Shown: positions 8,999 to 18,543, numbered from the stretch's first letter. The stretch is 64,000 bases of DNA from Gordonia aichiensis NBRC 108223 (GCF_000332975.1 NZ_BANR01000019.1:1-64000), one strand, 5' to 3'. The notes: generated from the sequence alone by a model not told the origin. Numbers and translations: made by a program.

Positions 8999-9224
8999 GG
9001 GGCGCACCTCCTCGGGTTCTCTTGCGGGTGAACGCGGGCGCGGAACTCGTCCGATGGGACGGAGTGGCATGTCGCGTCGATGTGGTTCTCAATGTATCGC
9101 ACCGATATAACCGTGTCGACGGGGAGGTGGCCACAAGGTGTCGTGGCGATGGCCGGCGACTGACGCGCACCTGGCCGGGGCGTCACGAGGACGCCGTCGA
9201 GCACGACGACGTACGCTGAAACAC

Positions 9225-9614
9225 GTGCGCCAGATCGTTGACTACGCCTTGCAGCGTCGGTCCCGACTGTCCGATGTCCACTCCGGCCGGACAGCCGTCG
9301 CCGACGTGTGCGACGCGAATCCGTATTTGCTGCGCGCTGCCAAGTTCCATGGGCGCCCGTCGCCGACGTTATGCCCGATCTGCCGTAAAGAGCAGGTCAC
9401 GTTGGTGTCCTGGGTGTTCGGCGACCGCCTCGGCCAGGTATCGGGGTCGGCGCGTACCGCAGAAGAGATCGCGAAGCTCGACGCGACCGCCGAGGAGTTC
9501 ACGGTCCACGTCGTCGAGGTCTGCCGGACGTGTAGCTGGAACCATCTCGTCCAGTCGTACGTTGCGGGTCTGCCGCCACGATCGACACGACGACGTCGCC
9601 GGGTGGCCGAATAA
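9225..9614 (+). CDS. DUF5318 protein (Rv0049-like)
   Basis: A 129-residue protein of unknown function, found next to ponA across Mycobacteriales. GTG 9225 is chosen because the conserved N-terminus (RQIVDYALQRR) starts there; longer versions upstream have no coding character. Two cysteine pairs, CPIC in the middle and CRTC near the C-terminus, suggest one zinc site. It is divergent from the PadR-ino1 operon. The 3' end is basic (RSTRRRRRVAE). The position between ino1 and ponA matches M. tuberculosis, which supports the assignment. Confidence 0.85.
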   Translation: MRQIVDYALQRRSRLSDVHSGRTAVADVCDANPYLLRAAKFHGRPSPTLCPICRKEQVTLVSWVFGDRLGQVSGSARTAEEIAKLDATAEEFTVHVVEVCRTCSWNHLVQSYVAGLPPRSTRRRRRVAE

Positions 9615-9853
9615 CGGTTTGTTTCCACGGTGGTCGACGAGGGTTGTGATTCTCGTCGACGATGCGTCGTGTGTGGTGTGTGCCGCAGGTTTTTGCCGCG
9701 CGAGCACCGCATACGTCACAGTGGGGTGGTCGAAAAGCGATGGAGAAGTACTGTGAGGAGCGGTAAACCGACCACGATGGCGGTTCTGACCTCGAACAAC
9801 ACAGCACAGGTTGACGTACGCGTCACTCGGGTTGCGGTGCGGAAAGGTGATCG

Positions 9854-12181
9854 ATGAGCGGGACGGAGTCGTCGCGCGGCGCGGATAAACGGCCGGGCAG
9901 GTCGGCCAAGAACGATGCCGAGCAGGCTACGCAGTCGCGGCATCGCCTGATCGCCTGGACCCTCGGCATTCTCGGCGGGCTGGTTCCCGCAGTGATCTTG
10001 ATCGGAATTCTCGCGTTCGCGATCACCTACGCGATGGTGAGCGTGCCGAGTCCCGGCGACATCAAACAGAACCAGGTCGCCCTCATCACCGACTCGACGG
10101 GTAAGACCCTGGCGAAGGTGGTGCCGCCCGAGGGCAACCGCACCGACGTGAAGATCACCGACATCCCCACATCGATGCAGGACGCGGTGATCGCGGCAGA
10201 GGACCGGCAGTTCCGCAGTAACGAGGGCTTCTCGGTGTCCGGCATCGGTCGAGCCGTGCTCGGGCGCTTCACCAACAATTCCGACGCGGGCGGTGGCTCG
10301 ACCATCACCCAGCAGTACGTGAAGAACGCACTGGTCGGTGACGAACACAGCTATGAGCGCAAGTTCAAGGAACTCGCGATCGCGACCAAGATGTCGGGGC
10401 AGTGGTCCAAGGACGACATCATGGCGGCTTACCTGAACACCATCTACTTCGGACGCGGTGCGTATGGCGTCTCCGCGGCTTCGCAGGCGTACTTCCGAAA
10501 AGATGTCAGCAAGCTGACCCCCGAGGAATCCGCGGTGTTGGCCGCGGCGATCCGCTCACCCTCCTATTACGATCCCGCCGTCGACAAGGTGGCGTCGGAG
10601 GGACGCTGGAACTACGTGCTCGACGGCATGGTGCAGATCGGGTCGCTCAAGCAATCCGAGCGGGCGTCGATGCAGTACCCGAAGGTCTACCCGCAACCCG
10701 CGGCGGCCGTCGAGACGCCAGGACCCAACGGGCTCATCAAGCGGCAGGTGATGGCGGAGCTCAACAAGCTCAACATCTCCGAACAGCAGGTGCGCACCGA
10801 GGGCCTCAAGATCACCACCACGATCGACCCCAAGGCGCAGAACGCCGCGGTCCAGGCGGCGTGCCGGGAGAACAAGATCTACTCGTGCGACAACGGCGTG
10901 CTCAACGGTGAGCCCGACAAGATCCGCGACGCCGTCGTGTCGATCGATCCCAAGACAGGTGGAGTCCGGGGTTACTACGGCGGCGATGACGGCCAGGGCT
11001 GGGACTATGCACAGGCAGGCCTGCAGACCGGATCGTCGTTCAAGGTCTTCGCCTTGATCGCCGCACTGCAGCAAGGCATCCCGCTGTCGAAGGTCTACAG
11101 CTCGGCCCCGTACACCACCTCCAGCGGGCTCACCGTCGAGAACTCCGACGGTGAGAGCTGTGGTTCGTGCAACCTCGCGACTGCGATGAAGATGTCGCTC
11201 AACACCGTGTACTACCGCTTGATGATGGACCTCGACGGTCAGGCGCGCGCGGTCGCCGATGCTGCGCACAAGGCCGGTGTCGCCGAGTCGTTCGGCGATA
11301 TCCAGAAGACACTGCAGAACGCGAACGGTCAGGTCGAGGGCGGCGTCGTGCTCGGGCAGTACCCCTCGCGGGTGATCGATATGGCATCGGCGTATGCGAC
11401 GCTCGCTGCATCCGGTGTGTACCGCGAGCCCTACATGGTGCAGAAGGTGGAGACGTCGACCGGTGAGGTTCTCTACGAGCATCAGCAGAACGAGGGCAAG
11501 CGGGTCTTCCCCGCGAAGGTCGCCGACAACGTGACCTCTGCACTCGAGCCGATCGCTGCCTATTCGAACGGCAACTCGCTTTCCGACGACACCTATGGTG
11601 CGCGTCCGTCGGCCGCGAAGACCGGCACCGCCCAGCTCGGCGATACCGGGCAGAACAAGGATGCGTGGATGGTCGGGTACACGCCTCAACTGTCGACGGC
11701 CGTTTGGGTTGGCACCGACAAGGGCACAGCGCTGACCAACTACGGGGGGTCGCCGGTCTACGGCAGTGGACTGCCCGCACAGATCTGGCGCAAGTCGATG
11801 AACAATGCGCTCGAGGGCGATCCGGTCCAGGAGTTTCCCGAGCCGGAAGCGGTCGGCGGCCAGGCCGGCGCGCCTGTCGAGGCGCCGACCAATACCTATA
11901 GCCCCGATTACAATTCGCCGCGCACCCGGACACAGCGTGAGGACACCCCGCAGATCCCGCAGATCCCGGGCAACGGCGGCGGTGGCGGCATCACCCTCGC
12001 GCCGGGCGTGACCATTCCCATTCCGGGGAACCCGGCACCGGGAAACGGGGGCAACGGCGGCACCGGTAACGGTGGTGGTGCCGGTAACGGCGGTAACGGC
12101 GGCACCGGCGAGGGCGGCACCGGAGGCACAGGCGGCACCGGCAACGAGGGCGGAGACACCCCTGAGCCGCCGGTCGGCTGA
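9854..12181 (+). CDS. ponA: Bifunctional penicillin-binding protein, class A
   Basis: A peptidoglycan synthase of 775 residues that joins glycan strands and cross-links peptides at the outer face of the membrane. Order: short cytosolic tail, one membrane anchor (about 30-63), a GT51 glycosyltransferase domain with EDRQFRSNEG near 116 and GGSTITQQYVKNAL, then a transpeptidase domain with SSFK near 394 (active Ser), SLN, and KTGTAQ near 589. The C-terminal 120 residues are Pro/Gly/Asn-rich with GGNGGTGN-type repeats, as in mycobacterial PonA1. Its SD (GGAAAGGTG) precedes ATG 9854. Orthologue position of Rv0050 ponA1. The next gene may be co-transcribed. Confidence 0.96.
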   Translation: MSGTESSRGADKRPGRSAKNDAEQATQSRHRLIAWTLGILGGLVPAVILIGILAFAITYAMVSVPSPGDIKQNQVALITDSTGKTLAKVVPPEGNRTDVKITDIPTSMQDAVIAAEDRQFRSNEGFSVSGIGRAVLGRFTNNSDAGGGSTITQQYVKNALVGDEHSYERKFKELAIATKMSGQWSKDDIMAAYLNTIYFGRGAYGVSAASQAYFRKDVSKLTPEESAVLAAAIRSPSYYDPAVDKVASEGRWNYVLDGMVQIGSLKQSERASMQYPKVYPQPAAAVETPGPNGLIKRQVMAELNKLNISEQQVRTEGLKITTTIDPKAQNAAVQAACRENKIYSCDNGVLNGEPDKIRDAVVSIDPKTGGVRGYYGGDDGQGWDYAQAGLQTGSSFKVFALIAALQQGIPLSKVYSSAPYTTSSGLTVENSDGESCGSCNLATAMKMSLNTVYYRLMMDLDGQARAVADAAHKAGVAESFGDIQKTLQNANGQVEGGVVLGQYPSRVIDMASAYATLAASGVYREPYMVQKVETSTGEVLYEHQQNEGKRVFPAKVADNVTSALEPIAAYSNGNSLSDDTYGARPSAAKTGTAQLGDTGQNKDAWMVGYTPQLSTAVWVGTDKGTALTNYGGSPVYGSGLPAQIWRKSMNNALEGDPVQEFPEPEAVGGQAGAPVEAPTNTYSPDYNSPRTRTQREDTPQIPQIPGNGGGGGITLAPGVTIPIPGNPAPGNGGNGGTGNGGGAGNGGNGGTGEGGTGGTGGTGNEGGDTPEPPVG

Positions 12182-12242
12182 TCGTCACTCGTCGCCGGGC
12201 ACGCGACTCGACGACGCCGCGTCGGCCAGGACACAGGAGAGC

Positions 12243-13835
12243 GTGATCTCCGACGGGGGTGTGGCGAGTCCGGTCACTCTCTCGAACGATAAGCGCGTCG
12301 ACGATGCGCGGGTGATCCTCTCTCGCACCGACCCCGTCGTCGAGGATGCGAGTCGCGCGATCGGCGGTCCGCTCGGTGCGCATGGCGCCGTCGGCCGAAG
12401 TCGCCGGTGGACGCCGATCCGGGTGTTGTTCCTGCTCTCTCTGTGCGCGCTGGCGCTCAGCTGGTACGGCAAGGCGGGATGTCTGCAACAGGCTCCTGCG
12501 ACGTCGGCCGCCAACGACGCCGGGCACTCGATGCGGCTCGACTGGGACAACCAGAGACAGTTCACCGACCTCTGCTATTCGGACGTGATCGCGCTCTACG
12601 GCGCAGAACGTCTGGACAAGGGGGCATTTCCCTATCGCGCGTACTGGTTCCAACAAGACCAGGACGGCAACACCATCAAGCGATACATGGAGTATCCGGT
12701 GCTGACCGGGCTCTACATGTATGCAGCGGCGCAGGCGGCGCACGGGTGGGAGTGGTTGCACGACAATCTCGGCATCCCGGGTGCGCTGAGTGTCGTACTG
12801 TTCTTCGACCTCGTGGCACTCGGACTCGCGCTGTTCTGGCTCGTCGTTGTCTGGGCGACGGCACTGACGGCCCGCGTCCGCATCTGGACAGCGTGGTTGG
12901 CTGCACTCTCACCCCTGGTGATCGTGCACGCGTTCACCAACTTCGACGCCATCGCGGTGGCGATGGTCGCAGTCGCGATCCTGGCGTGGTCGCGCAACAA
13001 GCCCTGGTTGGCCGGGCTGTTCATCGGACTCGGCGTCGCGTCGAAGTGGTATCCGATCCTGCTGCTGTTCGTCCTCCTCGTGCTGTGCCTACGCGCCAGA
13101 CGGGTGACCGACTTCTTCGCAGCGGCGTCGGTAGCAGTGCTCACCTGGGTCGTCGTCAACCTTCCGATCCTCGTGCTCTATCCACGCGGCTGGTACGAGT
13201 TCTTCCGCTACAACGGCGAGCGCGGCGCCGACTCCGACACGATCTTCCGCATCATCGCCAAAGCGGCTGGTTTCACATGGAACATCACACTGCTGAACGC
13301 GGTCACGCTCGGTCTGCTGGTGATGATCGCGTGCGGTATCGGCTACATGGCATTGCGGGCACCGACGCGCCCGCGGCTGGCGCAGCTGGCCTTTCTCATC
13401 GTCGCGGGCTTCCTGCTTGTCAACAAGGTGTGGAGTCCGCAGTACTCGCTGTGGCTGGTGCCGCTCGCCGTGCTGGCGATCCCCCACACGCGGCTGCTGA
13501 TGGCATGGATGGTGGTTGACGCACTCGTGTGGGTGCCCCGGATGTCGCTGTTTCTCGACCCCTCCCGACGATGGCTGCCCGAGGGCTGGTTCACGCTCGC
13601 GGTGGTGCTCCGCGGGCTGATGGTGTTGGTGCTGTGCATCGTCGTGATCTGGCAGATCTACCATCCCGAGGACGACCTCGTGCGACGTGACCGCCTCGGT
13701 AGGCCGCTCGACGACCCCGCCGGCGGACCGCTCGATGGTGCCGTCGGTGCGTACCCGCCGCTCGAATCGGCGAATCCCGACGCGGTGGGGGCAGGGAATC
13801 CGGGTGGAACCGCGGGACGCCTTTCGACGTCCTAG
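12243..13835 (+). CDS. GT87/DUF2029 polyprenol-phosphate-mannose-type glycosyltransferase
   Basis: An integral membrane GT-C fold enzyme (Rv0051-like), presumably using polyprenyl-phosphate mannose to build cell-envelope glycans; acceptor unknown. GTG 12243 is preceded by a good SD (CAGGAGAGC). About 530 residues with roughly ten hydrophobic segments. The early extracytoplasmic loop has LDWDNQRQFTDLCYSDV and ends in YMEYPVLTGLYMY, and a later segment LGVASKWYPILLL is typical of this family. Also characteristic is LLVNKVWSPQYSLWLVPL. Only about 60 bp separate it from ponA. Confidence 0.85.
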   Translation: MISDGGVASPVTLSNDKRVDDARVILSRTDPVVEDASRAIGGPLGAHGAVGRSRRWTPIRVLFLLSLCALALSWYGKAGCLQQAPATSAANDAGHSMRLDWDNQRQFTDLCYSDVIALYGAERLDKGAFPYRAYWFQQDQDGNTIKRYMEYPVLTGLYMYAAAQAAHGWEWLHDNLGIPGALSVVLFFDLVALGLALFWLVVVWATALTARVRIWTAWLAALSPLVIVHAFTNFDAIAVAMVAVAILAWSRNKPWLAGLFIGLGVASKWYPILLLFVLLVLCLRARRVTDFFAAASVAVLTWVVVNLPILVLYPRGWYEFFRYNGERGADSDTIFRIIAKAAGFTWNITLLNAVTLGLLVMIACGIGYMALRAPTRPRLAQLAFLIVAGFLLVNKVWSPQYSLWLVPLAVLAIPHTRLLMAWMVVDALVWVPRMSLFLDPSRRWLPEGWFTLAVVLRGLMVLVLCIVVIWQIYHPEDDLVRRDRLGRPLDDPAGGPLDGAVGAYPPLESANPDAVGAGNPGGTAGRLSTS

Positions 13836-13840
13836 CTTGC

Positions 13841-14791
13841 ATGACACCACCCGACATCTCAGCCCCAACCGAACTCATCGACTGGGTGACGCATCGTGAC
13901 CGCGCCGCCGACCTCATGACAGACACAGTGCAGACCGACGGAGCCTGGTGGCGCGACGAACTCGTGACCGCAGGGCTTCCCGACGCCGCGATCGGCTCGT
14001 CCCGGTCGCGGGTCGAGTTGTTCGAACTCGGCGCACAGGCGTCGGCGAATCCCGACGCAGCCCTCGCGCTGTTGTGGAACACCGTCGCGTTCTGCACGGG
14101 CCGCGCAATGGCCGACAACCGCAAGCGCATCGTCGCGGTGAGTGCCAATCGCGACCGCGTGGCGCGCTTGTTGCAGAAGGCCGCCGAGGTGGCGTCAACG
14201 GATCCCGATACGGCCTACGACCTGCTGCGTCCGGGGCGTGCCAATCGCATCGACCGCTTCGGGCCGAGCGGATTCACCTGGTATCTCTACTTCGCGGGTG
14301 CCGGCGCCGCCGACCACCCGTGCCAGGTGCTCGAACCCGCGATCGCGCGGGCACTGCGCTGGTCCGGGTGGGACGCGCTGAGCAGCACCAACTGGTCGGC
14401 CGACGAGTACGTCGACTACCTCGGTCTGCTGCGCCGCTGGCGTACCGAGATCGGCGTCGAGCGCCTCGACATCGTGGTCAACGGTCTCGTCGCGATAGCG
14501 CCACCGAGCGGATGGGATCACGGATGGCAGACCTGGCACCGTGACACGTGGTCACAGGACAGTTGGGTACCGGGACCGCTGACAGCACACGACCTCAAGC
14601 TCGTCTACCACTGGATGGGTATGCTGTCCGAGTTGAGCCCCACCTCGCCTGCGGCAGAGCACTTCTCGACGATCAAGCCGAAGATCGAGCGGTCCGTCAC
14701 AGATCTGGGCGAGCCGGGATACCTGCGAAAAACCGGGTACGACAGGTATCACGATGCGCGTGACAGTCGGGTCGGTATGCCCTACTCGTAA
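13841..14791 (+). CDS. Hypothetical protein, possibly OGG-fold DNA glycosylase-like
   Basis: 316 residues, soluble. I do not firmly recognise it. The segment around residues 135-170 (RFGPSGFTWYLYFAGAG, then LEPAIARALRW) resembles the conserved core of actinobacterial proteins annotated as 8-oxoguanine DNA glycosylase OGG-fold proteins, where an FTKYLYF-like motif is followed by a conserved acidic/VA helix. No clear catalytic Lys/Asp pair could be assigned. ATG 13841 lies 5 bp after the glycosyltransferase stop, suggesting one transcript. Its 3' end overlaps the convergent GNAT gene by 10 bp. Confidence 0.55.
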   Translation: MTPPDISAPTELIDWVTHRDRAADLMTDTVQTDGAWWRDELVTAGLPDAAIGSSRSRVELFELGAQASANPDAALALLWNTVAFCTGRAMADNRKRIVAVSANRDRVARLLQKAAEVASTDPDTAYDLLRPGRANRIDRFGPSGFTWYLYFAGAGAADHPCQVLEPAIARALRWSGWDALSSTNWSADEYVDYLGLLRRWRTEIGVERLDIVVNGLVAIAPPSGWDHGWQTWHRDTWSQDSWVPGPLTAHDLKLVYHWMGMLSELSPTSPAAEHFSTIKPKIERSVTDLGEPGYLRKTGYDRYHDARDSRVGMPYS

Positions 14792-15363
14792 CGTGAGAGT
14801 CGCTGCAACAGAGCAGCTTTCGCGGTGGGCCAGTCGTCGTCGGTCATGGCGTACTGGGCGGTGGTGCGCCAGCCGTCCGCCCAACGGCGATGCTTGCGGA
14901 GAAGGCCTTCGAATGTCGCGCCGAGTTTGGCTATCGCTGCCCGTGACTGCGCGTTGTTCTCGTGGGTGTGCCAGACGACGCGGACGGCCCCGCACTCCTC
15001 GAATGCGTGCCGTAGCAGAAGGTACTTCGCCGTGGGGTTGACTGCCGTGCCCTGCGCGGAATCGGCGTAGAACGTGTACCCGATCGCGACCGCGAGGTTG
15101 GCCTGGTCGATGTCGTAGAAGCTCGTCGAGCCGACCACCCGACCGTCGCTGTTGTCGACGACGGCGTAGGCGATCCGGGAATCGTCGGCGTCGGCCGCGG
15201 CGATGTACGCACGTGCCGACTGCTCGTCGTCGGGTACCGATGTCCAGGCGAAGCGCTGCCGATCGTCGACCACCTGCGCGAGCGCGGGAGCGTCGTCGAA
15301 GGTCAAGGGGCGCAGCGTGACCCGCTCACCGACGAGCGTTTTGGTACCGAGCCAGTCGGTCAC
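14782..15363 (-). CDS. GNAT N-acetyltransferase, RimJ/RimL type
   Basis: 193 residues. It transfers an acetyl group from acetyl-CoA, usually to a protein N-terminus or amino group; substrate unknown. The N-terminal LVGERVTLRPLTFDDAPAL is the family hallmark. The central strand with IGYTFYADSAQGTAVNPTAK is followed by ENNAQSRAAIAKLGATFEG, the standard CoA-site and last-helix region of RimJ/L proteins. The gene begins 10 bp after the stop of the upstream glycosyltransferase on the same strand, so co-transcription is likely. Confidence 0.9.
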   Translation of the reverse strand: MTDWLGTKTLVGERVTLRPLTFDDAPALAQVVDDRQRFAWTSVPDDEQSARAYIAAADADDSRIAYAVVDNSDGRVVGSTSFYDIDQANLAVAIGYTFYADSAQGTAVNPTAKYLLLRHAFEECGAVRVVWHTHENNAQSRAAIAKLGATFEGLLRKHRRWADGWRTTAQYAMTDDDWPTAKAALLQRLSRYE

Positions 15364-15373
15364 TTCGACTCCT

Positions 15374-16828
15374 CTACGACGACGTCGCCAGGACGGGTTC
15401 GGGCTCGCCTGAGGGTCGTGGCCGGGGAGCGACGATGGTGGCCAACGGTTCTCGCAGCGGGGAGCGTACGAAGGCGAACATCAGGTACAGGTGGATCGCT
15501 GCGGTCACCCACACACCGATGTTGACGCCGGTCATGACCCACCACTGCATCGGCGACCCCGCGGTGTAGATGCCGAACAATCGGAAGATGGTGGTGTCCA
15601 GGATGAAGTCGGCGATGAGGTAGGCGATGATGATGGGCCAGCGTGTTCTCAGCAGGATGAAGAACGGCAGGATCCACAGGGTGTACTGAGGTGAATGCAC
15701 CTTGTGGAACAACATGAATCCGGCGAGCATCGAACCGGACACGCCGATCCACGGGTAGGTCCCGGACTCGAGATACACCCGCCAGCCCAGGTACACGGCG
15801 AGCGCGAACGCGCAGACGATCAGCAGCGGCGACAACATCCCGACAAGTGAGTTGTAGGTGTCGGTCTGGCCCCCTGTGAAATGCCGGAGACCCCAGTACC
15901 AGATGGAGTTGGTGTCGACCTCGGACTTGCGCTTGCCCTGGAACGAGAGTGCAGCTTTCCACCCCTCGAAGCCGAGGATCATGAACGGCAGCTGGATCGC
16001 CACGACCGTCAGCGCCGCCGACACCGCGGTCATGACGGCACCGGTCCAGTCGAGCGCGCCTGCTCGACCCCGACGATCCGCACCGACGCCCTCGCCGCCG
16101 CGAGTGAGCACATACAGCGCCAACGGCAGAGCGAAGAAGCCCGGGTACAGCTTGAGGCAGAAGCCGATTCCCAACAGGATGGCGGCCAAAACCGCCGACG
16201 TTCGCAGGGTGAGCCGTCGCTCTCCGGTGCGCGGACTGATCGACGCTCCCCACGCCATCACCGCGACGGCACCGACCGCTGTCGCCACCACGGGCAGCTC
16301 CCAGTTGTGGAACGCATAGAGCACCAACGGCGGGGTGGCAGCCCACAGCAACACCCACCAGCGGGTCATCAGCGCGAGCATGATCGTGATGGCGAGCGCG
16401 AACGGTGTGAGGATCAGCGCGGAATGCGTGAAGAACTCGGTGTCGTTGTGGGCGCCGATCGCACCGAGGTACATCAGCAGGCCAGACAGCACCGGGTACT
16501 CGACGGAGCCGCCGAACAGATGTCCGTCGGCCGTGATGCCGCCGTGGATGAACGGGAAAACGTGATTGTTGATGTCGCGCCCGACCCACAGGTACATCAG
16601 GTCGGAGTAGCAGGGCACGACCGCGTTCACGTCACCGACGGGGAAGTGGTGCGAGCGACCGTCTGGGTAGAAGGGCTCACCGCCGCACTTCACCTTGATG
16701 ACGTAGGACCAGTAGAGAGCTACCGAGGTGAGAAGCAGCGAAACCACGAGGATCAGTGCCGTTTCACCGCGGCGCGAGCGCGTGTACTGCCCGAAGCCCA
16801 TGGTCGGAGAAGAACGGAGCGCGGGCAT
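15374..16828 (-). CDS. GT87/DUF2029 membrane glycosyltransferase (second copy)
   Basis: 484 residues, about ten membrane segments. It resembles the protein at 12243-13835: early loop with VVPCYSDLMYLWVGRD, GGSVEYPVLSGLLMYL, later LLGIGFCLKLYPGFFAL and LFHKVHSPQYTLWILPFF. Presumed polyprenyl-phosphate-sugar-dependent mannosyltransferase of the envelope. An alternative ATG at 16801 would remove nine residues; neither site has a strong SD. It faces away from the first copy; in M. tuberculosis Rv0051 sits alone here, so this is an additional paralogue. Confidence 0.85.
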   Translation of the reverse strand: MPALRSSPTMGFGQYTRSRRGETALILVVSLLLTSVALYWSYVIKVKCGGEPFYPDGRSHHFPVGDVNAVVPCYSDLMYLWVGRDINNHVFPFIHGGITADGHLFGGSVEYPVLSGLLMYLGAIGAHNDTEFFTHSALILTPFALAITIMLALMTRWWVLLWAATPPLVLYAFHNWELPVVATAVGAVAVMAWGASISPRTGERRLTLRTSAVLAAILLGIGFCLKLYPGFFALPLALYVLTRGGEGVGADRRGRAGALDWTGAVMTAVSAALTVVAIQLPFMILGFEGWKAALSFQGKRKSEVDTNSIWYWGLRHFTGGQTDTYNSLVGMLSPLLIVCAFALAVYLGWRVYLESGTYPWIGVSGSMLAGFMLFHKVHSPQYTLWILPFFILLRTRWPIIIAYLIADFILDTTIFRLFGIYTAGSPMQWWVMTGVNIGVWVTAAIHLYLMFAFVRSPLREPLATIVAPRPRPSGEPEPVLATSS

Positions 16829-16911
16829 GGCCTACAGGGTAGGAGATGGGTGTGCGGTGGGCTGCGTCACCTACCCGAGGCCCCGACGTGTCTTTGCAGG
16901 ACGAGGCGAAC

Positions 16912-17310
16912 TCACTGGGCGAAACGCGTTCGCGCCGCGGCGGTCGCGGGGCTGAACACGTTGACGAGGTTCCCGTCGGGGTCACGGAACAGCAGTGAGC
17001 GATTGCCCCACGGCATCGTCGTGGGTTGGTTCACGAAGTCGTCGACGATGCCCTGCAGCGTCGGGTAGAGGGCGTCGACGTCGTCGACGATGAAGTCCAT
17101 GGTGACCGAGCGATTGGCTCGCGGTTCCAGGGCGTTCTCCCCGAGTAGGGCGATGGTCTGCGAGCTCGCAATGGCGAGCGTGCCGGTCGGCGTCGCGAAC
17201 TCGGCGAACAGCGGATGCAGGCGGTTGGCCGTCAGGCCGGTGACCTTCTCGTAGAACGCCACCAGGGCGTCGACGTCGTCGGTGATGATCCGGGTGGCTG
17301 CCAGCTTCAT
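16912..17310 (-). CDS. VOC/glyoxalase-like protein
   Basis: 132 residues forming one vicinal-oxygen-chelate domain pair: N-terminal AATRIITDDVDALVAFYEKV and C-terminal MDFIVDDVDALY with LFRDPDGNLVNVFSP. Likely a metal-dependent enzyme or a small-ligand binding/resistance protein; substrate unknown. ATG 17310 is chosen because AGAGGTAGTGAC precedes it and the domain starts at once. Divergent from rpsF with about 250 bp between them. Confidence 0.85.
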   Translation of the reverse strand: MKLAATRIITDDVDALVAFYEKVTGLTANRLHPLFAEFATPTGTLAIASSQTIALLGENALEPRANRSVTMDFIVDDVDALYPTLQGIVDDFVNQPTTMPWGNRSLLFRDPDGNLVNVFSPATAAARTRFAQ

Positions 17311-17501
17311 GTCACTACCTCTTCTGTGGGGCGGTTTCTGTGGGAGCGGTGACCTCGTGATCACCGACCACTCACGCTAGGACCGATACAGGACAGAATC
17401 GGTCCGGAATCAGCCGGCGGGTTGTCAGCGCGGTGGCGGATCATGATTTCGCTGGTCAGGGGTGCCCCGTGTATGGTGGAGCGGTTGCCGACGCAGGCGA
17501 C

Positions 17502-17544
17502 CCTCCTGCCACGGACAGTCCGTGGCCGATGAGCCCATAGGAGG
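17502..17544 (+). promoter_or_regulatory. rpsF leader hairpin that could mask the ribosome site
   Basis: A perfect hairpin, CCACGGA (17509-17515), CAG, TCCGTGG (17519-17525), sits just upstream of rpsF. CCTCCT at 17502-17507 is exactly complementary to the SD AGGAGG at 17539-17544, so the two could pair around the hairpin. CCG triplets flank the structure. Ribosomal proteins S6 and S18 are known to bind a CCG-containing rpsF leader structure in many bacteria; whether this is that motif is inference. Confidence 0.45.
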
Positions 17545-17556
17545 TGATGTGGTCTT

Positions 17557-17838
17557 ATGCGTCACTACGAATTGATGGTCATTCTCGATCCGAATCTGGA
17601 CGAGCGCACCGTCGCCCCTTCACTCGATACCTTCCTCAATGTTGTCCGTAACGACGGCGGCAAGGTGGACAACGTCGACATCTGGGGCAAGCGCCGACTC
17701 GCTTACGAGATCTCGAAGCACAGCGAGGGCATCTACGCGGTCATCGATCTCGATGCCGAGCCCAAAACGGTCAGCGAGCTCGATCGTCAGCTCAAGCTGA
17801 ACGAGTCGGTTCTGCGCACGAAGGTTCTGCGCAAGTAA
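17557..17838 (+). CDS. rpsF: 30S ribosomal protein S6
   Basis: 93 residues, full length for an actinobacterial S6: [18 protein letters not shown] at the start, then [12 protein letters not shown] and the [10 protein letters not shown] strand. It binds 16S rRNA together with S18 on the platform of the small subunit. First gene of the rpsF-ssb-rpsR-rplI operon. SD AGGAGG ends 12 nt before ATG, a slightly long spacing that may relate to leader control. Confidence 0.98.
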   Translation: MRHYELMVILDPNLDERTVAPSLDTFLNVVRNDGGKVDNVDIWGKRRLAYEISKHSEGIYAVIDLDAEPKTVSELDRQLKLNESVLRTKVLRK

Positions 17839-17963
17839 CCCACAGATCCCTGATCGACCGAACGAATCCATCGATCTCGTCGGTGCCGGCACCTAGGGTT
17901 GAGGCCAACTCGCGGTGCACATCGACTTCGACGAGTGCCCACACGTAGACCAAGGGGAATCAC

Positions 17964-18482
17964 ATGGCAGGCGACACGGTCATCACAGTCATCGGCAATC
18001 TCACGGCTGATCCGGAACTCCGGTTCACCCCGTCGGGAGCGGCGGTGGCCAACTTCACGGTGGCGTCGACGCCGCGCACATTCGATCGTCAGACGAACGA
18101 GTGGAAGGACGGCGAAGCGCTGTTCCTGCGCTGCAACATCTGGCGCGAGGCCGCGGAGAACGTGACCGAGAGTCTGACCAAGGGAGCCCGGGTCATCGTG
18201 CAGGGTCGCCTCAAGCAGCGCTCGTATGAAACCCGCGAGGGTGAGAAGCGCACGGTTGTAGAGCTCGAGGTCGACGAGATCGGCCCATCACTGCGGTATG
18301 CCACCGCGAAGGTCAACAAGGCCTCACGCGGTGGTGGCGGCGGAGGTTTCGGCTCGTCCGGCGGCGGAAGCCGCGGCGGCGGGTCGGGATCGGGCCAGCA
18401 GGTGGCCGACGACCCGTGGGGCAGTGCCCCCGCGAGCAGCGGCGGAAGCTTCGGCGGCGGGGACGACGAACCCCCCTTCTGA
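17964..18482 (+). CDS. ssb: Single-stranded DNA-binding protein
   Basis: 172 residues. N-terminal OB fold of about 115 residues ([48 protein letters not shown]), a Gly/Ser-rich linker and the acidic tip DDEPPF that binds replication and repair partners. It coats single-stranded DNA as a tetramer. Start ATG follows AAGGGGAATCAC. Second gene of the ribosomal-protein operon, 125 bp after rpsF, in the usual actinobacterial order. Confidence 0.98.
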   Translation: MAGDTVITVIGNLTADPELRFTPSGAAVANFTVASTPRTFDRQTNEWKDGEALFLRCNIWREAAENVTESLTKGARVIVQGRLKQRSYETREGEKRTVVELEVDEIGPSLRYATAKVNKASRGGGGGGFGSSGGGSRGGGSGSGQQVADDPWGSAPASSGGSFGGGDDEPPF

Positions 18483-18543
18483 TCGGCGACGACGCCCTCA
18501 ACGCGAAAGAGGGCTTCTCGCAACAACTTTGGAGTAAGAACAC

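Noticed and set aside
10556..11689. 377-residue minus-strand reading frame inside ponA
   Set aside because: Antisense shadow of a certain gene; His/Arg/Leu-rich with no family features.
12000..12175. GGC/GGT-rich repeats as a regulatory or CRISPR-like array
   Set aside because: They are codons of the Gly-rich PonA tail with irregular spacing; no spacers or constant repeats.
12072..12242. N-terminal extension of the GT87 gene into the ponA 3' end
   Set aside because: Overlaps the ponA Gly-rich tail in another frame; GTG 12243 has a good SD and fits family length.
15881..17068. 395-residue plus-strand reading frame opposite the second GT87 gene
   Set aside because: Runs through the glycosyltransferase and VOC genes antisense; composition is that of a shadow.
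18310..18470. Tandem repeats in the ssb 3' half
   Set aside because: Ordinary Gly/Ser-rich SSB linker codons.
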